From: Amphiura filiformis | Taxonomy: Eukaryota; Echinodermata; Ophiuroidea; Amphilepidida; Amphiuridae | Assembly (NCBI RefSeq): GCF_039555335.1 | Contig: NC_092628.1 | Span: 97,282,536-97,346,535 of the forward strand | Length of the DNA stretch: 64,000 nt | Direction of reading: 5' to 3' | Part shown: positions 51,201 through 55,600 of the stretch, in pieces | Layout: each line of letters begins with the position of its first letter | Numbering within the stretch: the first letter of the stretch is position 1 | Notes under the pieces: generated by a model | Seen by the model: the letters and a program-made list of their open reading frames with translations, nothing else | Told to the model about the DNA's origin: nothing | The model's database searches: none | Position numbers and translations under genes: made by a program

Positions 51201-51651
51201 TTCGATAGGTCTGAGGTGCTCTCATGTCCCACAAAAAAATACTGTCGAAACGCATAATAAACGCTCATTTTAGATCCCTTAACTAGATGTAAAAATAAAC
51301 ATTAATTTGCACCATATAAATATTCATTGCATGCAATTTAAACCTGACACCCTCTTGTTTGACTTTTAGGATCCTTCAACTACAGTCACTGGAAGTGCCA
51401 TATCAGCAGGATTGTCTCTGAAGGTCCTAGCTCATCGAGCAGCTTTGAGAAGATCAAGTGAAGAATTATATCGCAGTGCACAGCCAAATACTCTCATGGA
51501 CCATTTACACCATTGCTTTCCAGAGGAAACGGCTGCAAAATTACAACAACGTCTCATAGAAGTTGATATGTTCACTGGCATGCAAGAAATCATCAATGAG
51601 CTACTGAAGCTGAAAGAACCAACTTGGTGGGAGGCATTAATAGAGGAGTAG
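14233..51651 (+). CDS. Ankyrin-Roc-COR-death domain-CARD-like protein (ROCO family), 24 predicted coding exons
   Basis: Predicted product of about 1,450 residues. Order: a lysine-rich nuclear-localisation-like motif (1-43), an acidic/serine linker and unknown segment (44-232), ankyrin repeats (~233-706), Roc GTPase with P-loop GEPAAGKTT, G3 DCAG and G4 THLD (~707-913), COR (~914-1240), a MyD88-like death domain (~1257-1357) and a CARD-like end (1358-1450). Exons: 14233-14362, 23455-24021, 25249-25406, 26883-26993, 28493-28594, 29546-29650, 29821-29928, 32540-32638, 33667-33765, 35155-35289, 38925-39023, 39145-39231, 39448-39600, 41015-41113, 43296-43361, 43693-43814, 44347-44574, 45039-45147, 45986-46146, 46559-46741, 49003-49259, 49431-50322, 51370-51651. 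A further small exon, or a one-base sequence error, is needed between 43814 and 44347. Splice sites are GT-AG except one GC-AG. Animal ROCO relatives with death domains include DAPK1 and MFHAS1-like proteins; no kinase domain is encoded here. Function (signalling switch/scaffold) is inferred from domains. Confidence 0.8.
14775..14857 (+). pseudogene. tRNA-Gln-like sequence in left arm
   Basis: A-box-like TAGCTCACTTGG and B-box-like GAGTTCGAGCC lie at tRNA spacing. Between them AAGACTTTGGTTCTT forms a short stem around a CTTTGGT loop with TTG in the anticodon position. The variable region is too long and the acceptor stem does not close, so it is not a functional tRNA. It is either a tRNA-derived SINE remnant or part of the enclosing inverted repeat. 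Confidence 0.5.
15085..15200. mobile_element. Fragment of TTAA-type MITE (end only)
   Basis: The word CCCATTCAGTGATTTGCTCA followed by TCCGGACGATCGTAAAA is the inverted counterpart of the right end of the element at 17318-17968. Only this end is present here. Confidence 0.6.
15521..16923. mobile_element. MITE with ~70-bp terminal inverted repeats, TA-flanked
   Basis: The left end CGCTGGCGAAGTTACGTAAT runs into ACCATAGCAATAGGTGAAAA at about 15558. The right end is the inverted match (TTTTCACCTATTGCTATGGT near 16869, ending CTTCACCAGCG). TA lies on both sides (15519-15520, 16924-16925). Relatives occur at 16982-17249, 33246-33583 and 34377-34730. No transposase. Confidence 0.7.
16982..17249. 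mobile_element. Short MITE, same terminal-repeat family
   Basis: ATTCGCTGTCGAAGTGACGT at the left end pairs with the right end ACGTCACATCGACAGCGAAT. The body includes CAGGGCTATATATTCGAAAT and TGCTATGGTAGTTAATCC, shared with the other copies of the family. Confidence 0.7.
17318..17968. mobile_element. TTAA-flanked MITE
   Basis: Both ends are flanked by TTAA (17314-17317 and 17969-17972). The terminal inverted repeat is AGGCCCTTTCAGTGATTT on the left and its near-complement AAATCACTGAATGGGCCT on the right. The interior carries no coding frame. A solo end of the same family is at 15085-15200. Confidence 0.75.
18571..18655 (-). pseudogene. tRNA-Gln-like sequence in right arm
   Basis: Read on the minus strand: A-box-like TAGCTAAATTGATAGAGC, then TCAGACTTTGGAACTGA, giving a near-complete anticodon stem with TTG in the loop. 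A degenerate B box (GGTCCGGGCACC) follows. It is the inverted counterpart of the sequence at 14775-14857. Not a working tRNA. Confidence 0.45.
19272..19768. mobile_element. DNA transposon relic with 8-bp target duplication and internal minisatellite
   Basis: The ends CCCGGGGGGCACT and AGTGCCCCCCGGG are perfect inverted repeats. The flanking octamer AATAAGAC is identical on both sides (19264-19271, 19769-19776). The interior repeats a motif around CAATGACCCCTTTTT about eight times with spacer variation. No ORF. An 8-bp duplication fits hAT-like or P-like elements, but the terminal sequence is not typical of either. Confidence 0.85.
19828..20310. repeat. Degenerate ~21-bp minisatellite
   Basis: GGTCTTAGGTTTGTACTAG and close variants recur more than ten times between 19828 and about 20090, and twice more near 20265-20310. 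The unit is about 20-22 bp. The intervening 20100-20225 is not part of the array. Confidence 0.8.
20504..21170 (-). pseudogene. Jockey/CR1-type LINE reverse transcriptase fragment
   Basis: On the minus strand, in order: ASGPDDVLALVLKMAAPELA, then ISLLYIMSKVMEKHVSKKMW and SPRQFGFRARHSTSDALTYV, then VVGLDISSRAFDRVWHSGLF (motif A) and INAGVPQGSILGPLLF (motif B), ending FIIFIDDIS. These lie in three different frames, so there are at least two frameshifts. The YADD motif and all downstream sequence are missing. The 5' end abuts the T-tract of the next element. Confidence 0.85.
21180..22235 (-). pseudogene. 5'-truncated L1/Tx1-like LINE copy (ORF2 C-terminus)
   Basis: The minus-strand frame 21576-22235 reads KVKTNFLEYNGIIRAIQSNF and later DDLCTFCKINPETIKHLFVD, closely matching the C-terminal part of the LINE at 11475-12617. 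The copy ends in a 3' UTR containing AATAAAGACAGCTGTCT and a poly(A) tail, seen here as T-tracts at about 21169-21192. It is truncated at its 5' end, as is usual for LINE insertions. Confidence 0.88.
22236..23454. other. End of predicted intron 1
   Basis: AT-rich with no gene. Contains a short duplication (ATGGGTCAGCATGCTTTTTA / ATGGGCCAGCATGCTTTTTA near 22345-22390) and a CAAA microsatellite near 22479. It ends in a good acceptor, TTTTCCTTTTCATCCAG, at 23454. Confidence 0.5.
23455..24021 (+). CDS. Main gene exon 2: acidic linker and segment of unknown homology
   Basis: 567 bp, entered and left in phase 1. It encodes KLEAILSISFNIVPRQP, then a very acidic/serine-rich linker (EDNCEDDSDSNSEGGSSE), then about 125 residues with KWQEIVDKKWTQIEELM, a GWHRGVIEPPRITNV stretch and KQLMQNRLEAILF. 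No family was recognised. The C-terminal part looks folded (regular hydrophobic spacing). Donor G|GTATGT. Confidence 0.75.
24451..25076. mobile_element. TTAA-flanked foldback (palindromic) element, copy 1
   Basis: It begins TTAAGGAATGAGCGTTTTGA and ends with the inverted counterpart CGCTCATACCCCATCCCTTAA. The two halves are inverted copies of each other: GTGGGACATGAGAGCACATC (24481) pairs with GATGTGCTCTAATGTCCCAC (25018), and CGACGATCAATTGAAAATTT (24710) pairs with the block near 24825. The centre is a short loop near 24775. Other copies: 36596-38833 (interrupted), 50612-51282, 63296-63924. No ORF. Confidence 0.88.
25043..25200. repeat. 78-bp tandem duplication spanning a transposon end and its flank
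   Basis: AATACTGTCCAAACG..CATACCCCATCCCTTAATAGCAACAGC and the following AGACCTAAAATCAAATTCAA occur twice in direct tandem, starting at 25043 and 25121. The unit contains the right end of the foldback element, its TTAA and about 45 bp of flank, so it formed after the insertion. Confidence 0.85.
25249..25406 (+). CDS. Main gene exon 3: first ankyrin-type helices
   Basis: Acceptor TTAATAG, phase 1 in, phase 0 out, donor ATT|GTAAGG. Encodes ESPLRLRDDLPEEARQEEIN, then NMLAFAKQDNSHKVQECLDL and GADVNYYGGPI. The LGADVN turn marks an ankyrin repeat. Confidence 0.85.
25407..26882. other. Intron without recognised elements
   Basis: AT-rich, no coding frame with similarity, no clear inverted repeats. 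Confidence 0.4.
26883..26993 (+). CDS. Main gene exon 4: ankyrin repeat
   Basis: 37 codons, phase 0 at both ends, acceptor CTGCAACAG, donor CGG|GTAAGT. Reads THEQATALHWAVARDHIQTC then VLLKAPEVNVNLKIHR: the ankyrin TALHWA helix pair. Confidence 0.9.
27279..27666. mobile_element. hAT-like MITE
   Basis: Ends CAGGGCCACTGCTAGAG and CTAGCAACGCCCTTG are imperfect inverted repeats of the hAT type (CAGGG). The flanking octamers TTTTCACA (27271) and TTTTTACA (27667) differ by one base, consistent with an aged 8-bp target duplication. 388 bp, no ORF. Confidence 0.65.
28493..28594 (+). CDS. Main gene exon 5: ankyrin repeat
   Basis: 34 codons, phase 0/0, acceptor CTCAAAACAG, donor GAG|GTAAGT. Reads AGQTGGKTALFFAGSKEVCD, LLLSSGAKVDVTDE. 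The GAKVDVTD turn is ankyrin-like. Confidence 0.9.
28595..29545. other. Intron with a short repeated motif
   Basis: TGAAAAGAGTCATT occurs three times between about 28695 and 28820. A CAAA microsatellite lies near 29350. No other structure. Confidence 0.4.
29546..29650 (+). CDS. Main gene exon 6: ankyrin repeat
   Basis: 35 codons, phase 0/0, donor CCA|GTGAGT. Reads AGWTPLQHAVADDKYSVEVV then KSLIKAKSDVNKKYP, a near-canonical ankyrin repeat. Confidence 0.92.
29821..29928 (+). CDS. Main gene exon 7: ankyrin-like repeat
   Basis: 36 codons, phase 0/0, acceptor TATTTCCTAG, donor AAG|GTAAGA. Reads DGHTLFTVGLGCDKREGLKD, KLEALKTKADIELTGK: a diverged repeat with the DGHT start but no clear TPLH. Confidence 0.85.
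29951..30149. mobile_element. 199-bp MITE with ~20-bp terminal inverted repeats
   Basis: TTGCAGTAAACCTTTGAC at the left and GTCAAAGGTTTACTGCAA at the right are perfect inverted repeats. No ORF. The target duplication cannot be assigned with confidence. Confidence 0.75.
30178..30330. repeat. (TTTA)n then (TTTG)n microsatellite
   Basis: About 27 TTTA units followed by about 10 TTTG units. Both strands are open by chance because of the period. Confidence 0.95.
30331..31284. other. Intron stretch without recognised elements
   Basis: Nothing coding or repetitive identified beyond the flanking arrays. Confidence 0.35.
31285..31880. repeat. Intronic minisatellite, ~75-88-bp unit, seven copies
   Basis: The core CTATAAAAACACAGTAGAAA, GTGGAGACAATCTACTGA and AGATTCTTCAGG..GAAGAAACTCCA recurs starting near 31290, 31381, 31454, 31530, 31616, 31693 and 31782. 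Some copies carry an extra ACAAAGCAATCAATAGCCCA spacer, so the period alternates. The repeats are contiguous, which excludes a CRISPR-type array. Confidence 0.9.
32540..32638 (+). CDS. Main gene exon 8: ankyrin repeat (duplicated exon, copy 1)
   Basis: Exactly 33 codons, phase 0/0, acceptor TATTTTGTAG, donor AAG|GTATAC. Reads DGLTPLLAAVSALDIEMTKL then LLQFGANIHATDK: a full canonical ankyrin repeat. One exon equals one repeat, so carrying both copies would simply add a repeat in frame. Confidence 0.9.
33246..33583. mobile_element. MITE of the 15521/16982 family, right end cut by the duplication
   Basis: ATTCACTGTAGATATAGTG at the left, then ACCATAGCAATAGGTGAAAA and, inverted, CGCTATGGTAATTAATCC near the right. 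The terminal CGCGAAT seen in the second copy is absent. Confidence 0.7.
33667..33765 (+). CDS. Main gene exon 9: ankyrin repeat (duplicated exon, copy 2)
   Basis: Base-for-base identical to 32540-32638, with the same splice sites and phase. Whether both are present in one allele, or the duplication is an assembly artefact of two haplotypes, cannot be decided from the sequence. Confidence 0.85.
34377..34730. mobile_element. Complete MITE of the same family
   Basis: ATTCACTGTAGATATAGTG at the left and the diverged inverted end TACCGCGAAT at the right. Internal inverted blocks ACCATAGCAATAGGTG and CGCTATGGTAATTAATCC pair. It includes CCCTGCACTG / CAGTGCAGGG-like inner arms. Confidence 0.72.
35155..35289 (+). 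CDS. Main gene exon 10: ankyrin repeat with insertion
   Basis: 45 codons, phase 0/0, acceptor CTCTATAG, donor AAG|GTATGA. Reads EQNSVLHRLAMVQKEDRHSF, DIHKDMICIFNELLKYHAEV, TSVNK: an ankyrin repeat with about 12 extra residues between the helices. Confidence 0.88.
35320..35470. mobile_element. Fragment of TTAA MITE (family of 41471-41817, inverted)
   Basis: After a TTAA at 35320, GGGGCATTTTGTGATCC and, farther in, TACATAATGTATGTATACAT and ATATTTCTTGCAGATTTG match the reverse complement of the right half of the 41471-41817 element. The far end is missing. Confidence 0.65.
37013..37530. repeat. Palindromic array of GATAATAAAATTATC units
   Basis: Units such as GATAATAAAATTATCCCGGG and their complements (GGGATAATTTTATTATC) alternate about 14 times, so the array can fold in many registers. 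It is split by the hAT MITE at 37216-37388. Confidence 0.9.
37216..37388. mobile_element. 173-bp hAT MITE
   Basis: Perfect terminal inverted repeats CAGGGGTAGC and GCTACCCCTG with a perfect 8-bp duplication ATTCCAGG (37208-37215, 37389-37396). Textbook hAT structure. It sits inside the palindromic array. Confidence 0.93.
38544..38627. repeat. 30-bp inverted repeat with 25-base loop
   Basis: GTGCAAATGCATTCGTCAAG continuing to ATAATCGCAC pairs with GTGCGATTATCTTGACTAAT continuing to GCATTGCAC; one base bulge and one mismatch. It lies inside the hAT-like element. Confidence 0.85.
38925..39023 (+). CDS. Main gene exon 11: ankyrin repeat, with a GC donor
   Basis: Exactly 33 codons: NEDTLLHIAAGEGLIDTCQI, LISHGAKINRTNK. 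Acceptor AACACTCAG, phase 0. The in-frame repeat end is followed by AAG|GCAGGT rather than GT; the next GT (three bases on) would put the following ankyrin exon out of frame. Joined at the GC, the protein reads INRTNK-EGNTPLHLA. Confidence 0.88.
39145..39231 (+). CDS. Main gene exon 12: ankyrin repeat
   Basis: 29 codons, phase 0/0, acceptor TTTTTTATATAG, donor CAC|GTAAGT. Reads EGNTPLHLACGGVWTCLLQS, GANLLVMNH: a canonical TPLHLA repeat, four residues short in the second helix region. Confidence 0.93.
39448..39600 (+). CDS. Main gene exon 13: ankyrin repeat with long insertion
   Basis: 51 codons, phase 0/0, acceptor TTCTTTTTAACAG, donor GGT|GTAAGT. Starts KKETPLHMAVKQN and ends CQTLLREDPFINARDG. 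The ~18-residue insert contains QDYNRPYDYLFGDSNN. Confidence 0.9.
39717..40503. mobile_element. TA-flanked mariner-like non-autonomous element
   Basis: Left end GGGTCATTCAAAAAGTTATA (from 39720) and right end AACTTTTTTGAATGACCC (40483-40500) extend into inverted repeats of about 70 bp (GAGGGAGGTAGAAC against GTTATACCTCCATC). TA is on both sides (39715-39716, 40504-40505). GGGTCATTCAAAAAGTT is typical of Tc1/mariner-type termini. 787 bp, no transposase. Confidence 0.75.
41015..41113 (+). CDS. Main gene exon 14: ankyrin repeat
   Basis: 33 codons, phase 0/0, acceptor TTTTTATCTATCAG, donor AAG|GTAAGA. Reads DGNTPLHKAAEKRNRIEFKL, LMEHGANALIRNK: a textbook ankyrin repeat. Confidence 0.95.
41471..41817. 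mobile_element. TTAA-flanked MITE
   Basis: TTAA at 41471 followed by AGGAGTATTTCGTGATCC; right end GGATCACTAAATGCCCTT followed by TTAA at 41814-41817. The ends are inverted repeats. Relatives: 58407-58663 and a fragment at 35320-35470. No ORF. Confidence 0.85.
41814..42771. mobile_element. TTAA-flanked DNA transposon, copy B (complete)
   Basis: TTAAGGAGGCTGTGTACTCT at the left and AGAGTACACAGCTGCCTTAA at the right form a 20-bp near-perfect inverted repeat including the TTAA. The interior matches copy A (2617-3732) in order. The left TTAA is the same four bases that close the neighbouring element. Confidence 0.88.
43296..43361 (+). CDS. Main gene exon 15: ankyrin cap
   Basis: 22 codons, phase 0/0, acceptor TTAAATAACAG, donor CAG|GTAAGA. 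Reads AGEQPLDLYGDHTPRELVEL, VQ: the usual shortened last ankyrin repeat (PLDL). Confidence 0.88.
43693..43814 (+). CDS. Main gene exon 16: Roc GTPase P-loop
   Basis: Acceptor CTTGTCACCAG, phase 0 in. Reads KQRKEELMLEGETKLDTVKV, LLLGEPAAGKTTLTKVLTGK. GEPAAGKTT is the Walker A (G1) motif. Donor AAAAG|GTAGGT leaves phase 2, which does not fit the next exon's phase 0 as read here. Confidence 0.92.
44018..44249. mobile_element. Probable MITE with TTCACTAAA ends
   Basis: GGGTGTATTTCACTAAACCT at the left pairs imperfectly with AAGTTTAGTGAAAAGGACCC at the right, about 230 bp apart. Target duplication not assigned. Confidence 0.5.
44347..44574 (+). CDS. Main gene exon 17: Roc switch regions
   Basis: 76 codons in the GTPase frame: GITDEDPAYTPTAGIDIDEF, FSIWDCAGHEEFHVTHSLFL and TIFLVVYDLSVLTRKKK. 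PTAGIDI is switch I (G2), DCAGHEEF is G3 (DxxG). Donor AAG|GTAATT, phase 0. The acceptor TATATTTCAG|GG would need one more base to match the phase-2 donor of exon 16. Confidence 0.93.
45039..45147 (+). CDS. Main gene exon 18: Roc G4 motif
   Basis: Acceptor TTTTTATTGTTGCAG, phase 0 in, phase 1 out, donor AATG|GTAAGA. Reads LKYWLCFAKAGIRQNSTKPT, VLLVGTHLDQVSTKTN. VLLVGTHLD is the ROCO form of the NKxD guanine-specificity motif. Confidence 0.93.
45194..45444. mobile_element. TA-flanked MITE with 32-bp perfect inverted ends
   Basis: TGTGACACGATCTGGTCC continuing into ATGGGGGCCAAAGG on the left, its exact complement ending at 45444 on the right, TA on both sides (45192-45193, 45445-45446). 251 bp, no ORF. 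The TA duplication suggests a Tc1/mariner-type source. Confidence 0.9.
45986..46146 (+). CDS. Main gene exon 19: end of Roc domain
   Basis: Acceptor CCACTGCTCTAG, phase 1 in, phase 0 out, donor AAG|GTAAAA. Reads KKAAQGTVQALQDLFKEFLN, ISDCTIALNTKKKDSEEMAC, LKSQLGVLGSQIK, matching the last strand and helix of Roc domains. Confidence 0.9.
46559..46741 (+). CDS. Main gene exon 20: start of COR domain
   Basis: 61 codons, phase 0/0, acceptor TTTATTATTAAG, donor GAG|GTAATC. Contains PVLTWDKFSQNVRKTLHPRV and DDRLDDAVKYLEYMGE, the WDKF...A..YL...GE pattern of COR N-terminal regions. Confidence 0.92.
47286..48825. mobile_element. hAT-like non-autonomous element, 1.54 kb
   Basis: Ends CAGGGATGCAAATTGTG and CACAATTTGCACCCCTG are inverted with one mismatch. 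The 8-bp duplication TAGCATGC is perfect (47278-47285, 48826-48833). No transposase motif in the interior, which includes a long purine tract. It lies in the intron between exons 20 and 21. Confidence 0.9.
47366..47487 (+). repeat. Purine-rich (G/A) tract of ~120 bp
   Basis: From CAGAAAAAGTGAGAGATAGG to GGAGGGGAGTGAGGTAG almost every base on the + strand is A or G. Such tracts can form triplex DNA and stall polymerases. It is internal to the hAT-like element. Confidence 0.85.
49003..49259 (+). CDS. Main gene exon 21: COR domain
   Basis: Acceptor ACATTGTTACAG, phase 0 in, phase 2 out, donor CAG|GTAGGT. Starts IYIAQSRGEKTKLVVVNLKW, FCSKVIAQAFA and ends HIDDVVEFLKQLDLIFEVEE. The ..LVVVNLKWFCSKVIAQ segment is the conserved COR core (LDPKWLCD-like in DAPK1 and LRRK relatives). 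Confidence 0.93.
49431..50322 (+). CDS. Main gene exon 22: COR C-terminus and MyD88-like death domain
   Basis: 297 codons, phase 2 in (acceptor AAATTATTTTGCAG), phase 0 out (CAG|GTAGGT). First half (COR-B): SYIMPVKLSQ, YYGRRIECRDETDLFSADAF, PCFQVAMMKKYW. From about 50020: HIKQRLVEALDT, RDDYRSFGEACGISERRLEQ, MEAHLQG, VLDEWDKGGSHTVGELLRIL. The helix pattern, the W of LDEW and the HTVGELLRIL segment resemble the death domains of MyD88 and IRAK proteins. The linker between (130-195) has KEQLQEAIIQHEGTV and no known domain. Confidence 0.93.
50612..51282. mobile_element. TTAA-flanked foldback element, copy 3
   Basis: TTAAGGGCTGGGGTATGAGC at the left, ATAAACGCTCATTTTAGATC then CCTTAA at the right. 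Arms pair as in copy 1 (GTGGGACATTAGAGCACATC at 50650; GGTGCTCTCATGTCCCAC near 51213) around an A-rich centre near 50935. It lies in the last intron. Confidence 0.9.
51370..51651 (+). CDS. Main gene last exon: CARD-like C-terminus
   Basis: Acceptor TTTGACTTTTAG, phase 0, TAG at 51649-51651. About 30 linker residues (DPSTTVTGSAISAG...) precede LYRSAQPNTLMDHLHHCFPE, ETAAKLQQRLIEV and MQEIINELLKLKEPTWWEAL. The spacing of PTxLMDHL...FPEE...LL.LKE.TWWEAL follows RIG-I/MDA5-type CARDs (LELQEEGWFRGFLDAL end). This is a by-eye fold assignment; a different death-fold class is possible. Confidence 0.85.
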   Translation, partial: DPSTTVTGSAISAGLSLKVLAHRAALRRSSEELYRSAQPNTLMDHLHHCFPEETAAKLQQRLIEVDMFTGMQEIINELLKLKEPTWWEALIEE

Positions 51652-52342
51652 AAGCTCACAATGCTTGAAGCTACAAGAATCATATACAGCCATTGTATCT
51701 GAACATGAAATTTTCACACGTCTAAGGTTACCACAGAAATAAGCAGATATGCAAAGCTTTGTAAGCCACTTTTTAATGTGTCCAGTGGGGGCCAAAAATG
51801 TGATTTCAGATAGGTGCATTTGCATGTTGGGCATCAACATGCATGTATCAATCAAGGGGTTCAACAAATTGTCACAAAATGCAATATTAATATTTTTGTC
51901 ACACTCTTTGATAACTTTGAAAGCAACTGTTGATTTAAACAAGTTGGGTGAACCGAGGTTGGTATTACACTTTCATCAGCATCCAAAAAGCATGCTAAGG
52001 GTGGCAATAAAGTCTACATGTATATACGACATGTTTAGCTGTATTCAAGTTTCATGAAAATATTTTGTGAATTCCAGCAAATTATCCATGCATCATTCTA
52101 TAGAATGGTAGAAATGTACACAAGATTGATTTTGGCGGTCCAATATCATAAATAATGTGTATTTTGAAACGTAATTACCAGGAACTTTGTCAGCTCCTTT
52201 TAAGATTTATTTTGTGTTGAATACTGTTAAAAGTATTTAGATGAGCTGTTAAAGCTCCAGTTATTTTGCGCTTTTTGCCATTGATGCTTCTTTCTGTGAG
52301 CCATATATTATTGAACATGTTCACCAGGATTCTTTTTTAATA
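51652..52342 (+). other. Probable 3' UTR of the main gene
   Basis: No coding frame after the stop. An AATAAA at 52006-52011 is the first candidate polyadenylation signal; later ones are at 54884-54889 and 54919-54924. Confidence 0.5.
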
Positions 52343-52623
52343 ATAATAGCAAATGACTCTTATTTCTAGTCCCATAAAACAGTTCTCATTACGGATGTAT
52401 TAAAGTCTTACAGACTTCTTTTTCTACACTAAAGTATCAGTCATGTTTTTGATGATCTCCTTGAGAAAAGAACTGGCAACTGTATTGCTGAGCAAGCAAC
52501 CAGTTTCAGCGGTAAACAGAAGATTGTCACAACAATAGTGTAGAAAAAGAAGTCTGAAAGCTTTGAAACGTCCATAGTGAGTACTGTTTTATTGGACTAG
52601 AAATAAGAATAATCTGCTATTAT
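52343..52623. repeat. 281-bp inverted repeat, ~85-bp arms
   Basis: Left arm ATAATAGCAAATGACTCTTA to AGACTTCTTTTTCTACACT (52343-52430); right arm AGTGTAGAAAAAGAAGTCTG to GAATAATCTGCTATTAT (52537-52623). Arms pair with scattered mismatches around a ~106-base loop. Either a MITE or, if transcribed, a long 3' UTR hairpin. Confidence 0.85.
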
Positions 52624-55600
52624 GTGAGCCAAATATTATGTAAAATATAAAAATCACTGCTGCATTAAAATGCTGTTTTCAGTACTAACTACTTCATTAT
52701 AGGTATGATATGATTATTACATAACAATTGAATGTATATATTTCTACTGGTTTTGTTTAATTTTTTTTAAAATCTGAAATACTAGATAATCAGTATCAGA
52801 CAATCTTTTTCCCCCAATTTTGTTCCATGTTTTGTATCTCTTTTGGATCATCACATATTGTACATTCTAATGGATGGGTTAATTGAAAAAGTTGGAAGTT
52901 GTAGTAAAGATGAGTATGACATAATGTGAAATTCAAAATTACTGCTTCAAAATAACAATACTTTTCAATATTACTTATGTAATTCTATAACATTGTAATA
53001 ATCACCACACCTGAATGTATATAGTTTCATTGAATTGGGATGATTGGAAAAAGTCACAAATACTGGTTAGTACAGATGATCATCAGATAAGTGATCATCT
53101 TTACTAACTCACACATTGGCTTACTCAGATGCAGGTTCTCAGAAGATATGTTGTACAATTTCAAAATTCAGCTTTATGTTTGTAATTATCTTATTGATTT
53201 ACATCATACCATACCATTGATATTATGTATACATAGCATTGGTTATTTGGGATTACTGACTATTATTTGTTCTGGTATACATGTAAACTGCTATTTATGT
53301 AATAATTTGTTAAATTTGTGACAAGGCCATAGGCACAAGTGACCCACAGTTATTAATAACTTAAAACGTTGACCAACTATACTTTATATATTCGCCCTGC
53401 ATGATTAGGTTGTAGTGCATGAACCAGCAAAAAAAGGAAAACCTACGTTGTTACCAAACTCAATGGGCAATTGCAAATATTTGTAGTTTTTTTAAACTTT
53501 TTGATAAACTGGGTATACAATTAGTGTATATGCGAGGTTTCACAGACCTCTCTCTCTCTCTTTAAGGGAGGGTACAGGCTCCCAAAGATGAAATTTATTT
53601 AAAGGCCAGCTTTTGGGTCCAAATTTAGACCACCCTACTCCAACTTTAATTGGCTGCCACAGAAAATCCGTAAGAGCTACAGACCTCAAACTTGCAGGTT
53701 TTTAATATTTCTACAGGCACAACATATGAGGAAAATATAAAGCAAATCTGAGGGGTAAGGTGGGGGTGGGGGCCTCTTTGATGTGGTATGGAGTGACCTT
53801 CTTTTCAAATGTATTATTGTTAAGGTGCTTGTTAAGTTACATACAAATCTAAGAAATATAAGGATCAATGTACATTTTGTAGAAGCAAACTTCTGAACAT
53901 TTTTTTAACATTTTGAAAATATATGTCAAATATTTTTTTATTAAAGATAAAGATCATATAAAGATTTTACCAAACTATATGTTACTGTAAACTATGTATT
54001 AAAAATGGTTACTATTATTTTTAGTCACATATTTCTAAGATATGTACAGTCTCCTGAATATGTTGTTGATTATATTCACAGGCAAATTTGAAACAATTCG
54101 TTTCAATATTTTGAAACATTTTGTAAATTTGTCAAAACGTTTAAATTACAGATAAAGATCATCAAAATGTTATAAAACAGTTTGTATCAAAAAAACAACA
54201 AACAAACAAAAACAAAACAGTTCCAAATCTGGGATACATCGATATCAAGATAGGAAGGTTACTTTTGTTTTCAAATATTTAATCTTGTGATTTCCAGCAG
54301 AATGTTGTTTTTACAATATGTAACTTCATTATTTAGAAAAAGGAACACTTAGTATGTAAATATTATACCATGTTTATTTCAAAGAACTTTGTATGTAAAT
54401 ATGGTCCCACATTTATTTTAAAGATGCAAATGAGGTCATCAATATTCATGAAAATGCAGATAATTTTATTTGACTAGTATTGATATTTTAAGGATGGAGT
54501 GTGATGGCTTGAGTAAATTCAGGCAGGTAAAAGAATATCAGCTACCTTTACATGTAATGTATTCTCCAAAGAGTAGTCTTGGAGCTAAAATGATTTTAAT
54601 GGGGTTTTCTGCAAAGCTTCAAATAAACATGTTACAATCTTCTGCAGTTTGATATTTAAGCAGAACTGTGTACAGCAGTACACACACTGTAATGCTATAA
54701 ATAAGCAGCACCAATTTAGTGCAAAAGTGTATTAGTGGCTTCACAAAATTGTAGTAAATATAAATATTTTCATCTGTCAACTTTCTCAAAAGATTGTCTT
54801 TTATTTCAGCTCACAGATAGTCGAGCTTTGTTTGAATTTGTAGCTTGCCAACTTAAGTTGGGTGTATTCCTGTTATTGATAAGAATAAAATGAAGTACAC
54901 AATTTACATTGTAAGTTCAATAAAGTGTTTTATTTTTTTCTTCTTGATCAAAGCTAATCAGTACTTGCTGTTTGGGTATAATATCTTGGTAGTGCCTTCA
55001 AGTTGAAGGCCCAAGTATATTACTGAGTTGTAATGTTAATCCTACCTCTACCGTTAATATGCTTATATGAGTCTTCAATTACCTGGTTCACATCCCACTG
55101 AGTTATTGTATCATCTTCATATCATGAAGCTCTGCTATTTACCAAGATCCAATCCATGAGTGTTTTTAATTAAAAAACAAAATTTGCTCTTCAAAGAGCC
55201 ATCACCAGAAATAGTTAAGTAATGGTATTGTGAGTTTCTTGTCCTGTGCAGGACTACTACATATTTCTTTACTTCAAAGGGTTTTTGAATGGCACTGAAT
55301 ATGACTGAAACAAAATGTTTGTTTAAAATTGTGTTTGAAATTAATAAATCCTCATTAAAAGCCAGGATTACAAGGCATCCAGATAAGAAATTCTACATGC
55401 ATTTATTTCAGTAGATGAACACAGACAGAATAATTTTTATATCAACATACAGAACAAGGTACCTGTACTTTTTGTAAGGCTCTTCATAGCTTCAATAAAC
55501 TGTTTTTTTAACAACTTACAAAACTTTATAAACTGAATGACATGGTTGTTTCTTCCTGAAAATAAGAGACCTACACCTAAGAAAATAATTGGTTTTTGTA

